Below, one piece after another: positions 45,080 through 54,974 of a stretch of 64,000 bases of DNA; positions within the stretch are counted from its first letter, which is position 1; the number at the start of each line of letters is the position of its first letter. The stretch is from Sanguinoderma infundibulare (Eukaryota; Basidiomycota; Agaricomycetes; Polyporales; Polyporaceae). The notes under the pieces were generated by a model. It did no database searches. It was not told where the DNA came from and saw nothing but the letters and a program-made list of their open reading frames with translations. The DNA is taken from contig JAVLRN010000006.1 in assembly GCA_032821775.1 (NCBI GenBank), forward strand, positions 2,480,001 through 2,544,000. The letters are read 5' to 3'. The translations under genes and the position numbers were made by a program.

Positions 45080-46216
45080 ATGGATTCCCCCGGCAGCCGG
45101 TTGACTCCCCTCGAGTAAGGACCTTTGTTTCGTGCTTTGAGTATATGAGGCTGACTGGGGCGCAACGCAGCGATGACGTTCCCCTCCTCGTTCCGTTCGA
45201 TGCTGCCTCCGAGAACGCGTCCGCCTCGTCGTCGATCGCCGTCACTACTCGGTCGAGGACGAGAAAACGTGCGGCTGTAGACACCGACGCGGAACCGCCG
45301 CGCCGTCTTAGCAAGAGGTTGCGTAAAGGCAAGGAAGTCGAACGGAGGTGCGTCAACGTCCTGCATTTTTGCTTTGTTGCTGGCTGACACGCGGCGCCCC
45401 ACGCCCCCCGCAGCGAGGCGTCGGGTAGTGGCCAGACACAGACACAGTCGATGACCGCCCAGGCTGAAAGGAGGCGCGCGGATCTGCTAAAAGACCCGCG
45501 CGCGAGGATGATTGACCTCTTCAACGTTCAATGCTTGAAATGCGGGGTGAGGATCAAGCTATCACAAAAGGGCTTGTACGACCTGCACCACTGGGACAAG
45601 CACCGCAAGCGATGCAACAAGTGGTCGGAGGCGTACGCGGCCAGGAAGCGCGCGGAAAATGGGATCGTACGTGTTTCGTGCGCCTGCCTGCTGTGCTGCG
45701 AGCTGCTTGCTGACGGAAGGACGGGCATGCACGCAGGACTCGTCGCGGCTGTCGACACCTCCCCCGACGCCGCCGCTTACGGAGGATCTCGGGACGGAGT
45801 TCACAGCGACGAGTGCGAGGTCCCCCTCTCCCCCAGAGGCAATGGCCTTCGCGGAGAAGGGGTACGTCACCCTGCCGCGAGGACCGGACATGGTGGACAA
45901 GGCTCCTTCCCCCGCTCCACGGCCACGCACGCCACCGGCGGCGGAGCGGGTGGAGGCGGAGGGAAGGGGAGAAAGCGAGCGGCCGGTGCAGCCGAGGTTC
46001 CCTCTGAGCTCGCACGAGCAGTGCGCGAAGGCGATCGCTCTTCACCACCCGGGTTTGGAGCCGCTAGATCTCAACAAGCCTCTGGAGGAGGTGCCCGCGT
46101 GGTCGTGGGCGCGCGTTAATCCGAGCATCATGGTCTTTCGGGCACCTGGGTGGGCACAGGAGGCCTTGCTGCTGTCGACGGCGGACTGGGAGGACATCGA
46201 AGTGGGTGAAGAGTAG
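45080..46216 (+). CDS. Zinc-module gene B: one C2HC module, 314 aa
   Basis: Four exons (45,080-45,114; 45,171-45,347; 45,414-45,666; 45,737-46,216) total 315 codons including the stop. Exon 1 is 35 nt and ends in phase 2, as in genes A, C and D. Exon 2 encodes a basic tract (TRSRTRKRAAV, RRLSKRLRKGKEVER) like a bipartite nuclear localisation signal. The module in exon 3 runs CLKCGVRIKLSQKG to HWDKHRKRC with the exact 28-residue spacing. The C-terminus contains RFPLSSHEQCAKAIALHHPG and finishes acidic (DWEDIEVGEE). A longer plus-strand frame over the same DNA (45,451-46,119) reads through intron 3 and is not the gene. Function unknown. Confidence 0.77.
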
Positions 46217-47123
46217 GCGGGGAGATGGGCGAGGGACAGGGAGAGGAGCGGAGGAGGAGGAGGCAGCTCGGAAAACAACGTGGGCGCGGCGCAGGCGCAT
46301 TGGGAGGGAAGGAGGAGTCCTGCCGCATTCGTGCGTGTGGGCCGTCCCTCTGCTACGCCTCGCGTGCGAGTGTCCACCGTGCTCGCGCGCAGCGCCACAT
46401 ATACAACTTGGAGGTGGCGAGGCGTGAAAGGTTTGAGGTGAAGGAGGTGGGGCGGTTGTGATGTCGAGATGGGGGTAATCTGTCTGTTCTTGGTTCTGGG
46501 CCTTTTGACCCTCTCTCTCTCACTCGCGGTATCTTATGCGCTCGCTGATGTGTTGTTTTTTTGGTTTTGTGTAGATTACGATAGGACCATACCCCTACTA
46601 GTCATGACTCATCCCGTCGTGGCGTACCGTAGAATACTGTATCTGCTACTCCTAGTGCGTTCTCTAAATACACACCGCGCTGTTCTGTATTATGACCACG
46701 GGCACGATGTGATCATCCGAATACACAGGTCTAGAAGCCGGCTATAGGCATGACACCTTTGGAGACTTGTCGCGTTGGCGCGGGTCCGAAACGAGAGTTC
46801 CTCCAGGCTCCAGGAATCTCATGAGGAGACGTAATGGATTCGAAACGAGGATGATGCCGGCTTCCTTCTGGATATATGTAGTGAGCATGCAATCGAACTT
46901 GGAGTCTCGACGACCTATGTATGTATGACGTTTCCGCAGGCGCCTTGTGTGAAGGCCATCCCGGCCCTGTCTTACCTCTCTCCCCTCCTCAAAGGTAGCT
47001 CCATCGTCGTCAAGAGCAGCAGCACCACATGGTTTCTCCAACGACGTCAAGTGTGGCAAGGTATATTAATCACCCAAGACATAGCTACAACGAATGTTAA
47101 TGCGCATCTTCTCTGCTCGATCA
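46217..47123. other. No supportable gene
   Basis: Probably the 3' UTR of gene B and spacer. Short frames only. Confidence 0.5.
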
Positions 47124-47750
47124 TCACGAGCTCTTCTGCTTCGCCGCTTCCGCTGCAGGATGCGCGCCGTCTTCTAGTGTTCTAACGACAGCGAACCCGT
47201 CCTCGGTGACGGGACCATCCGCCGCCACCTCGGCGGTCCTCGTGTTCTTGCCCTTGCCCGCCTGCGGGGGGTGGTCCTGCAAGGGGTAGAGGAGGCCATT
47301 GCGGAGGGGACTCCCGACCTGTTTTAAGACCTCCGCGGAGACCTCCTTGGCGTCGTGTTCGGTCAGGAGCGCACAGAGCTTGTAGTTGTCGAGGTTGAGC
47401 TCCTTGGTCAACTCGTAGGACGAGCACCCTACGAAGCGGGCCTTTGAGGTGGGGGTGCCCAGGGGGGTGAACACGGCGAGGAGAACGTCGGGCAGGTAGG
47501 ACTGTGTTCTATGCGCGACGACCTCCAAGGGAGCCTTGCCAAGGTTGTCTAAGAAAGGATGGGCGGCGTCTGGAGGACAGCGTCTGTTGGTCGGTGAGGA
47601 GAGTTCACAGAGCTTGCTACAATGCACATTACCGGCTGATAGAACGACGACTTCCCCGCCTGCGCGGAGAAAATCGGCGACCTTGGTGAGGGGGGCGAAG
47701 TCGTCACCGATATGAGCTAGACGCGGGCCTGTGAGCGACACAAGCTGCAA
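47124..47750 (-). pseudogene. Internally deleted tyrosyl-tRNA synthetase copy
   Basis: Tyrosyl-tRNA synthetase charges tRNA-Tyr. Minus-strand segments match the catalytic N-terminal half of the cytosolic enzyme: PLTKVADFLRAGGEVVVL, HPFLDNLGKAPLEVVAHRTQ, VFTPLGTPTSKARFV and SSYELTKELNLDNYKLCAL. TEHDAKEVSAEVLKQVGSPL and NGLLYPLQ then follow. An intron (GTAATG...CTCCAG, about 47,630-47,570) is retained, so this is a DNA-level copy rather than a retrocopy. The HIGH motif is altered to AHIGDDF. After LLYPLQ the frame jumps to a short Lys/Gly then Ala/Glu-rich tail. The tyrosine-pocket QFGGVDQRK region, KMSKS loop and anticodon domain are absent. It cannot be a working synthetase; it is a pseudogene or, less likely, a repurposed fragment protein. 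Confidence 0.82.
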
Positions 47751-48531
47751 AATGCATTTCTGAACGAGAAATCACGGCATCCCGTGGGTGTTGTACTGAA
47801 TTTTAGCATGCGCACGAAGGATAAAGAGAGAAAATGGAATTGCGACGACGTGCGTACCAATTGTGTACCCCAGTAGGACTTGGGCAATATGGGTGCCCTG
47901 CCTCTCGGCTAAAATGGCCTTGATCGAGTCCCGCCGAGGACCTCTTCTAATCTACGGGTGACGAATTAGTACTTTTCCTCTGCTATAGAACCCATGGGAC
48001 GTCTAAATGGTGGCGGGAGTGAGGACAAGCCAGGCGAGGCTGTCACTCAGCTGGCACTAGCTTCAGAGCCCAATCTTGGCTCGGTCCCGACCCGGAGGTC
48101 GGTCCGGGAAGTGCCGATATACCTCCTGCTCTCTCCATCACAGGTCACCTTCGCCGCTTGCTAGCATGCCTTGCACGCGCTACTCATCGCTTTTGTGGGA
48201 CTGTTGGATGGGCGGGGCGACGCCTACTAGCTCGCCACATTCATGATCAGTGCTCCCGCTTTTGTTCCAGCGGCACAACTTCGAGGCTGCCATCGCCGCA
48301 GCAACCGCCGAACAACGCTTCTCTTTTAGCCAGATAAGAGGGCCCTCTGCAATTGTTTATGTGGACATCAAATGATGACGCTGGAGAGTGCGTTTGCTTG
48401 TATCGAATACCTCGCCCCATCGCCACACGGCTGAAGCCCTTTTGAAGTTCGGACGGGGCGGCGTTACCCCCATATTCCCTCCCCCCCCAAGTTGAGCTCG
48501 AGCCCCCCTTTCAGAACGTTCAATCCGTTCA
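47751..48531. other. Intergenic, nothing recognised
   Basis: Spacer between the TyrRS copy and zinc-module gene C. C-rich tract at about 48,480-48,488. Confidence 0.5.
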
Positions 48532-49917
48532 ATGTCTACATGCAAGCGCCACAATTTCCAGTATCGGTGAGTGGTGCTGTCATGTGTTGGCGTTATACGA
48601 AGACTTGGCTAACGCGCGGATTCGTAGGACTCTCCCAGAATATCATACCCGTCGTGGTAAACGTCGTCGCGAGCACAGTCCCGCACCCCAAGATGCTCAA
48701 GCTCCTGATCCACCCAAACGTCCTCAACTGCGAGCGGCGTACGACTCTCGAGAAGCATTGCCTCCCCCTCTCACGGAGCACGCGTCCGACTCCGAACGCG
48801 TCGTAGTAAGCTCCCCTCCCCCTTCTTCGACGCGTTCCATATCTGGCTTCAATGACACGTCAAGCTCGATCCACTTGAGCTATAAGAGCGCAGAAAAGAA
48901 GCGTGCTTTAGAGGACGGTGAGGAGGACTCCGTCCATCCCGCAAAGAAACGAGCGAGGACGTCAAGATCAACATCCCGGAAGACGTGTTTGGCTACCGCC
49001 CCTCCGGAGAAAGTGGAGAGACTCCCTTTGCAAGAAGAGTTGGAGGTTCTGAGGGCCGCGCTTCCCGCTGCTATACGTTCCCAACTCGGAACACCACGAG
49101 AGGATAAAGGGTCCGTATATCCATCTCACAAATAGTAATCAATAATCTCGGTAGCTAATGACTTTCCAGTCCCTTGCCATCCGGGGAAAGGACCTTTGCG
49201 GAATTCCTCAGGTGGAAAACGCTGTACAACGAAGAGCTGATCGAACACATCGTGGACCCGATGAACGTGCGGTGCAGCCGCTGCAGAGGCGTCTTCACGC
49301 TCTGCCACGACATGGCGTATGACTGGCAGAAGTGGGGCCAGCACCGTACGCGCTGCACCCGTACGATGGATCCTGACGATGTGCCGCCGGAGCCGACGCG
49401 CTTGGATCAGAAGCTGCCACGGCACACTGGCCGCCCGTCAGTCGACGCGCTCTTTCCTAAGACGAAGGGCGGACCGTATTACAAATATCCGTGGACGCAC
49501 TTCGTTCCCCGTCCAGGGCAGTCGCATCGTGACGGTCCGCAAGGATCGGAGAGGCCGCGCTCCCCTACTCCCTCTGCAGCGCCATCATCGAGGTCGCACT
49601 CCCCCACCCTCGCTGCGATCCCAAGTGCGTGTGCTCTGAACTCCCCGTTCGCTGGATCACCTGTCTGGCCCGAGGAAGATCCATCCGTGCGTCGAACTTC
49701 TCCAGCGCCGCACGAGCCACTTCGCCCAAATTCCAGCCCATGTCCTTGGTCTGCGAACTCCGCTCTCGAGTGCCCATTCCTCCAATCCTGCGCTGCCCTC
49801 AGGGGGGCAGATTTGCTCCTCACAGTGGCATACATCATCGAATGCACCAACGACTTGTGCAGCTGCGATCTTTCGGGCGGAAGGCCCCCCCGAGGGGTCT
49901 CCAAGTCTTCAAGTTAA
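48532..49917 (+). CDS. Zinc-module gene C: one C2HC module, about 421 aa
   Basis: Exons 48,532-48,566, 48,628-49,110 and 49,170-49,917 sum to 422 codons with the stop. Exon 1 is again 35 nt, phase 2. Exon 2 encodes a basic segment (HTRRGKRRREHSP), a Ser-rich stretch and KKRARTSRSTSRK, likely nuclear targeting. Exon 3 carries ERTFAEFLRWKTLYNEELIEH and the module, CSRCRGVFTL to KWGQHRTRC with identical spacing. Pro/Ser-rich sequence follows. The last 100 codons are less certain. A GTGCGT at 49,624 could start a terminal intron, which would change the C-terminus. Same orientation as genes A, B and D. Confidence 0.72.
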
Positions 49918-52884
49918 TACACCCGCTGTCCTTTGCGAGTCTCTTGTTCTCAAATCCTACTCTTATCGTGTTGTATGGGTGGCCACTGGCATTGTGTTAG
50001 CACGCTATTGACATCTGCCTCAAGCAATGCACATTGCTGCGCACGCACTCGACGTATTGCTCGGAATGCGCCCTAATGCGCCGCGTTTGTCGGGTGGTGA
50101 CCATTCAGCACGCTGACGCCTTCAGTGGTAAACTAGTGACTGCGTTCTTCAAGCGTTCTTATTGTAATTGGGAACTGACTTGTCGGAGGAGTAATTAGAT
50201 ACACTGGCAGTAGTTTGGAACGACAATGAACATGCATATGGGCGATACATGATATTGCACTTACGTACTGTCTACCACTCTTGGCAAGCGCACAGACGGC
50301 ACAGACGTTGGGGACGTTGCTGAGAGCGAATTTCATCTCGTGCCAGCCGTTGACTCAAGGAGGTGGAGTTGACGTTTGACCTCGTGCTTGACCGATTTCT
50401 TACCGGATCGTATCGGACATTAAACTCCGTTTACTTCTTTTTAATTACTTTTCCTTACTCTTCGGCATATTCCGTGATCTCAGGCCGACGGTCGCATCCA
50501 CGCGCCGTCTTCTCCCTCAACGGTTGCTCTCGGTGCACGCCGGACAAGAATGTCAAGTATTTTGCTACTGAGTACGTGCTTTGTGATCTGCGCGGCGCTG
50601 TATGGTGTATACTGCGCTTTATGTTGCTCTAGTCTCCGCCGCTGACCGTGAACTGGCAGTAGGCAAAGCTCGACGTTTCTGATGCCTTGTTCGTAGCAAA
50701 CTGCGGCGCTGCGGTGGGCGTTGGAAACCGCGGACATGTGGTCACTGGTGAGCTTCCCTCTGAGCACGTAACCTGCGGTGGTTTCCACACTCATGTATAT
50801 TGTGCAGCAGCCCCATAAACATCGTCGTCGCTGCGCGCAATTTTGTCTCGCGAGGTCGTGCCTGGCACCCTCAAAGCGAGGGCAATGCACCTGCGGAAGG
50901 AGGGGAGTGGGCCTCAGGCAAATGGATGAACCGCACACCTTCTCCCCTGCAACTGCTCAACAACCGGGGCACGGAATGAGTGCGCCTCAGAGGTCTTTGC
51001 ATCGCTGGTGCGGTCGTAAGTACCGTACATTCGAAGCGAACGCATGCATTCACCTCCTTTTTAGTCATAGGCGCTTGGCGGTCAAATGTTCTTGCGCAGC
51101 CGGTCGCGCGCACGTCGTACATGTCGTCGGACGTGAGCTGACGAATATTATCTGCGGTTGGTCGGACGCAGAATGCGACGACCGCGGTGTCCTTCGAGTG
51201 CCAAGGCTTCGGGGCCGGTGGTCGCAGACACTGGTTTTGAGGTGTCGTTCCTGAGTATGTTTTCCGTCTTCTGTTTTACGTATGAGGTTGTTAAGTTCAA
51301 GCCCGTTTCGTAGGCGACGTCTGCATGTACGCGTCCTTCTCCAAGCTTAACGAGGACCACCTGCACACGTCTCACACCCTCAAAAGTGGAAGGACCTTTC
51401 TATGCCTCCCGCGGTGTCCGCACTTGATGGCCTCGTTCCTGGCCAGAATGAAGGAGGAATCCATCGAAATGCGGTGCACACCATGGCGTTACCGTCATAT
51501 CGAAGATCAACGCGTGCGGCCGTTCTTTTCGTTGACAATCAGCTCTTGAAGGCCGGTGCGCTGCTTGGACGTTTTCTATCCCAGAGGTTCTCCCGACTAT
51601 GATTGGACCATGAACTCCGTTTGTGAAGGAGTTTCTGTTCTGCTTCGACCTCGTGAGGTGTCTACCTGCATCAGTTCAAGAGTCCAATAACTTGAAATCG
51701 ATTGGCATATGGGACACGGACGAGCCAGCCGGCCATTGTCGGTCCCGAGGGATGTCACCTGGATATCACGATCCAGCACTCGTTCAGCTTCTGGAGAAAG
51801 GTTACTGCGTCGTCGACCTTCCTGTTCCTCGACGGAAAAACATTTCAAGACGGTCGGTCCACGTCGGAGCTCTACGAGGATCGACGTTGCTCGGGGACGT
51901 CGGGCGGGAAAGGCCCTCTTCGCGAACGGAGCCGACGAATGAGCCTCGCACGGACAAGCCTGACCGCCAGGCGCGATCCTCGGTCTTTGCAACGATCGTC
52001 GCAATATGTCATTCGACGACTGCGCTTCAAATTTTGCGCGCGCCGAGGAGGGTCGTGCTCTCCTGGAGACTCGAGAAGGGGTCGGCTGCGAGCGACTTTT
52101 GCGCGACACTCGCACCGATTCGCACGGGATCAGTGGCTTCCATGCGCGCTAAACACTGCGGCCCCGCCCTAGAACCTTAGCCGTGTCGTCAAACCACAGC
52201 ACGGTAACGTTATTTACGGTATGCCTGAGGCGTGAGACTTACTGCTTGCCCCGCACAGGTGTCCCAGTCCTACCCGCCGAACGATGCCCTCGTTCTATCT
52301 GGTGTCGATTCGAGAGCGCCGCATCGTTCCTGTGGCAGTCAAGTAAGTATGTTTCCGTCTCTATTCTACCCATGCAACGTATGAGAATGCAATAATCGAC
52401 GGAGATGAAGCGAATCCGCATGCGTTTGCTGCGCCTTCACACGGCATGGCCGGAAACGGATTCATGGGGACATCCAGCTGACCATGAGTGGCCGCATCGA
52501 GCATCAGCACCAGCACAGTAAGTACTTGCACAGCCTCACGAACCTGTCTGACGAACTGCGGACCGCCCACAGAAGGTTGTGCTGCGCGCTGCACACAGAC
52601 GGCAACCACACCGTGACGGCCCATTGCCCTAACGACAACGATCAAGTATGCTACTCGAACTCCTCCAAAGAAGTCAGTCGCACACCGTTCGCGTATAAAA
52701 GGGGAGGCCTCTTGTTTCTCTGGACGTCACAATCGCCTCGTTCTTTCTCTGCTTCCCCACACAGTTCCGGCAGCACTCCCTCTTTATTCGACTGCTGGTT
52801 TTCCTCGTCTTCTTAGACTAAATCGTTTCCGCTCTCATTCCAAACACTCTAATACGCACCCTTCGATCTCTAATTCGAGTCAAA
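49918..52884. other. Unresolved 3-kb region, no supportable gene model
   Basis: Many protein-like fragments occur on the plus strand (around 50,660-50,750; 51,320-51,500; 51,700-51,850; 52,260-52,470), with candidate GT and AG borders between them. I could not assemble a continuous frame or recognise a family. It may be a fast-evolving multi-exon gene or an eroded one. Confidence 0.4.
52694..52701 (+). promoter_or_regulatory. TATA box of the secreted Pro/Gln/Asn-rich gene
   Basis: A TATAAAAG element sits 191 bp before the ATG at 52,885. A long CT-rich leader follows, as in strongly expressed fungal genes. Confidence 0.6.
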
Positions 52885-54134
52885 ATGCGCTTCTCCACCA
52901 GCTTGTTCGCTCTCGCCACTCTCGCTGTATACGGTTACGGTGCTCCCCTCGGCGGGACTCCGAAGACCCAGTCGAACGCCCCGGCAAACACCCAGGCGAA
53001 CACCCCGCCGACGGTCTCTAACATTGTTTGCACGAGCACGACGTGAGTCCCGGCCCACGTTCCCTCTCCCTATACGCTCATGCTCATGTGCGTATGTTTT
53101 GCCTTCTGCAGCCCACTTGATTCTACCGCCACGAACGCTGCTCTCCAGCAGTTCGCCCCGCCGTCGGCCGCTGGCCAGGCGGGCGCCGGCCAGTCCGGCA
53201 ACGTCCACTTCACGGTCACGCCTCAGGCGTCGGGCGCCACCGTCAACATCTCCCAGGCGGAATTGTCGGGTGAGTACCTGCGTGTGCAGTCTACTCGTGT
53301 GGTAGGGACGAAAGCTGATTTGACGACTGTAATGCAGCGTTGGTCCAGGAGGCGTTCGCCCAATGTGGCCAGGACGTACCCTTCACCGCTACGATCTCTG
53401 GCGGGGCGACGCAGGGCGACGCCAAGGTCGTGTTCGGACCGGTGAGCGGTCAGGCCGCTCGTGCGGTTCCTCCGCCCCCGCCCCCGCCCCCGCCGTCGCC
53501 GTCCCCGCGCCCCCCTGCGCCCCCTGCTCCCAAGAAGGTCCACGCTCGTCAGGGTGCTGGGGCCAACCAGCCCGCGCAGGGTAATGGCAATGCTGGCAAC
53601 CAGCCCGCCGGCCAGAACCAGAACCAGAACCAGGGCGCCAACCAACAGGCTCAGCAGAACCCCGCCGGAAACCAGCAGAATCCTGCCGGTAACCAGCCTG
53701 CTCAGCAGAACCCTGCCGGTAACCGGCCCGCTCAGCAGCAGAACCCCCCGCCTCCGCCGCCGATCACGACTCCCATTCCCCCTCCTTCTCCTCCTCGCAA
53801 CCAGGCGCGCCAGGACCGTCCCCACAACCAGCCTCCGCCCCCGCCTCCGGTGACCACCCCCGTTCCCCCTCCTCCCCACGTTCACGCTCGCCAGGCTGGT
53901 GGAGGCAACCAACCCGCGCAGGGTAATGGCAATGCTGGCAACCAGCCCGCTGGACAGAACCAGAACCAGGTCGGCAACCAGCAGAACCCTGCAGGCAACC
54001 AGCAGAACCCCGCCGGTAACCAGCAGAACCCCGCAGGCAACCAGCCCGCTCAGCAGAACAACCCCCCGCCTCCCCCGCCCAGGACGACTCCCCTTCCCCC
54101 TCCCCCTCCTCCGAGTCCTCGCGTTCAGGCTTAG
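52885..54134 (+). CDS. Secreted Pro/Gln/Asn-rich repeat protein
   Basis: Exon 1 (52,885-53,042) encodes a signal peptide (MRFSTSLFALATLAVYGYGA) and a Thr/Asn/Pro stretch ending at NIVCTSTT. Introns at 53,043-53,109 and about 53,269-53,337 follow. A small N-terminal domain of about 110 residues contains two cysteines (NIVC and QCGQDV) and is flanked by FTVTPQASGATVNISQAEL and VPFTATISGGATQGDAKV. The remaining 220 residues alternate polyproline blocks with NQQNPAG/NQPAQ repeats. A block starting HARQ(G/A) and running through NQPAQGNGNAGNQPAGQNQNQ occurs twice, about 340 bp apart. The composition suggests a disordered, possibly wall-associated protein. No enzyme motif. A 352-codon minus-strand frame over the same repeats is a composition artefact. 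Confidence 0.83.
53550..54050. repeat. Coding tandem repeats, NQ(Q)NPAG units within a duplicated block
   Basis: AACCAGCAGAA(C/T)CC(T/C)GC(C/A)GG(T/C) units recur in two clusters (53,650-53,730 and 53,960-54,050). Each is preceded by a copy of the HARQ...GNAGNQPAGQNQNQ block. Confidence 0.8.
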
Positions 54135-54974
54135 GTGAAGAGCATTATGGTGGTGTTCGGAGATCATCTTAGTATCAATACTTAACACAGCATTAACAAC
54201 TAGTCGGACTCCTAGCAAATGACTCTTGTCAATATGACTTTCCTTTATTGACTCGCAATGCGCTCGTCGTGCACGTATCACGCAAGCAGCTGAACAATAT
54301 CTGGTCGTCGTCCTTTCAGATCTGGGGCGTTGTTGTGCTCACGAAGTACTCGTAAGTAGACGCATTTCTTTTCGCCATCAAGTGATGCACATCTATTATC
54401 ATCGACCCACTCAACGCTTTCCATTGCGCCGACGCTTTGGATGAGCTGCCGAACTTTCGCGGGATGCGAAGTTGCTAACCGAACGACGTCCCCGAATTCA
54501 GAAACGCCACTGCATGCATGGAAAATGCCGAACGCTCTTTCCCTCTTCCCTCGACTCCGAGCCCCTGCGTGTCCATCGTGGCGAGGAACACAATCTGTCC
54601 CGGCCTCCTACAAACTGTACCGACATCCATGCTCCATGGACTCGTATTATGTTCCTGTTCCACCTTCAACGCAGTTTGCGCTTCGGAAGCTCGTCGTTGG
54701 TAGGGTCGCCACTGGTCCTTTTGTCGATTTGTTCCACAGTTTCCTTACACAATGAGCTGAAAGTGGTACGTGATATTCGAGGTTCGCAACAGACCCACAA
54801 CACCTCGAATCCTGCCCGCTTTTGAGAAAGCATGGCGATGTAATTGTGCATCGGGCTCGGCATGGCGACACGTATTCTTCCCTCCTCTGGAGGTTTGGGC
54901 TCTCAAATACCCCCACAGTTCTATGCGTCCATCCACGTATTCTCCAATCACACTTCTCATTTCGCACTATTACG
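54135..54974. other. Intergenic, nothing recognised
   Basis: 3' region of the secreted-protein gene and promoter of gene D. Short frames only. Confidence 0.5.

Noticed and set aside
45451..46119. Unspliced plus-strand frame through zinc-module gene B
   Set aside because: It runs through the 45,667-45,736 intron and then leaves the conserved frame; the four-exon model sums exactly.
53223..54281. 352-codon minus-strand frame over the Pro/Gln/Asn repeats
   Set aside because: It is antisense to a well-supported spliced gene, and its Gly/Arg/Leu-rich composition mirrors the repeats.
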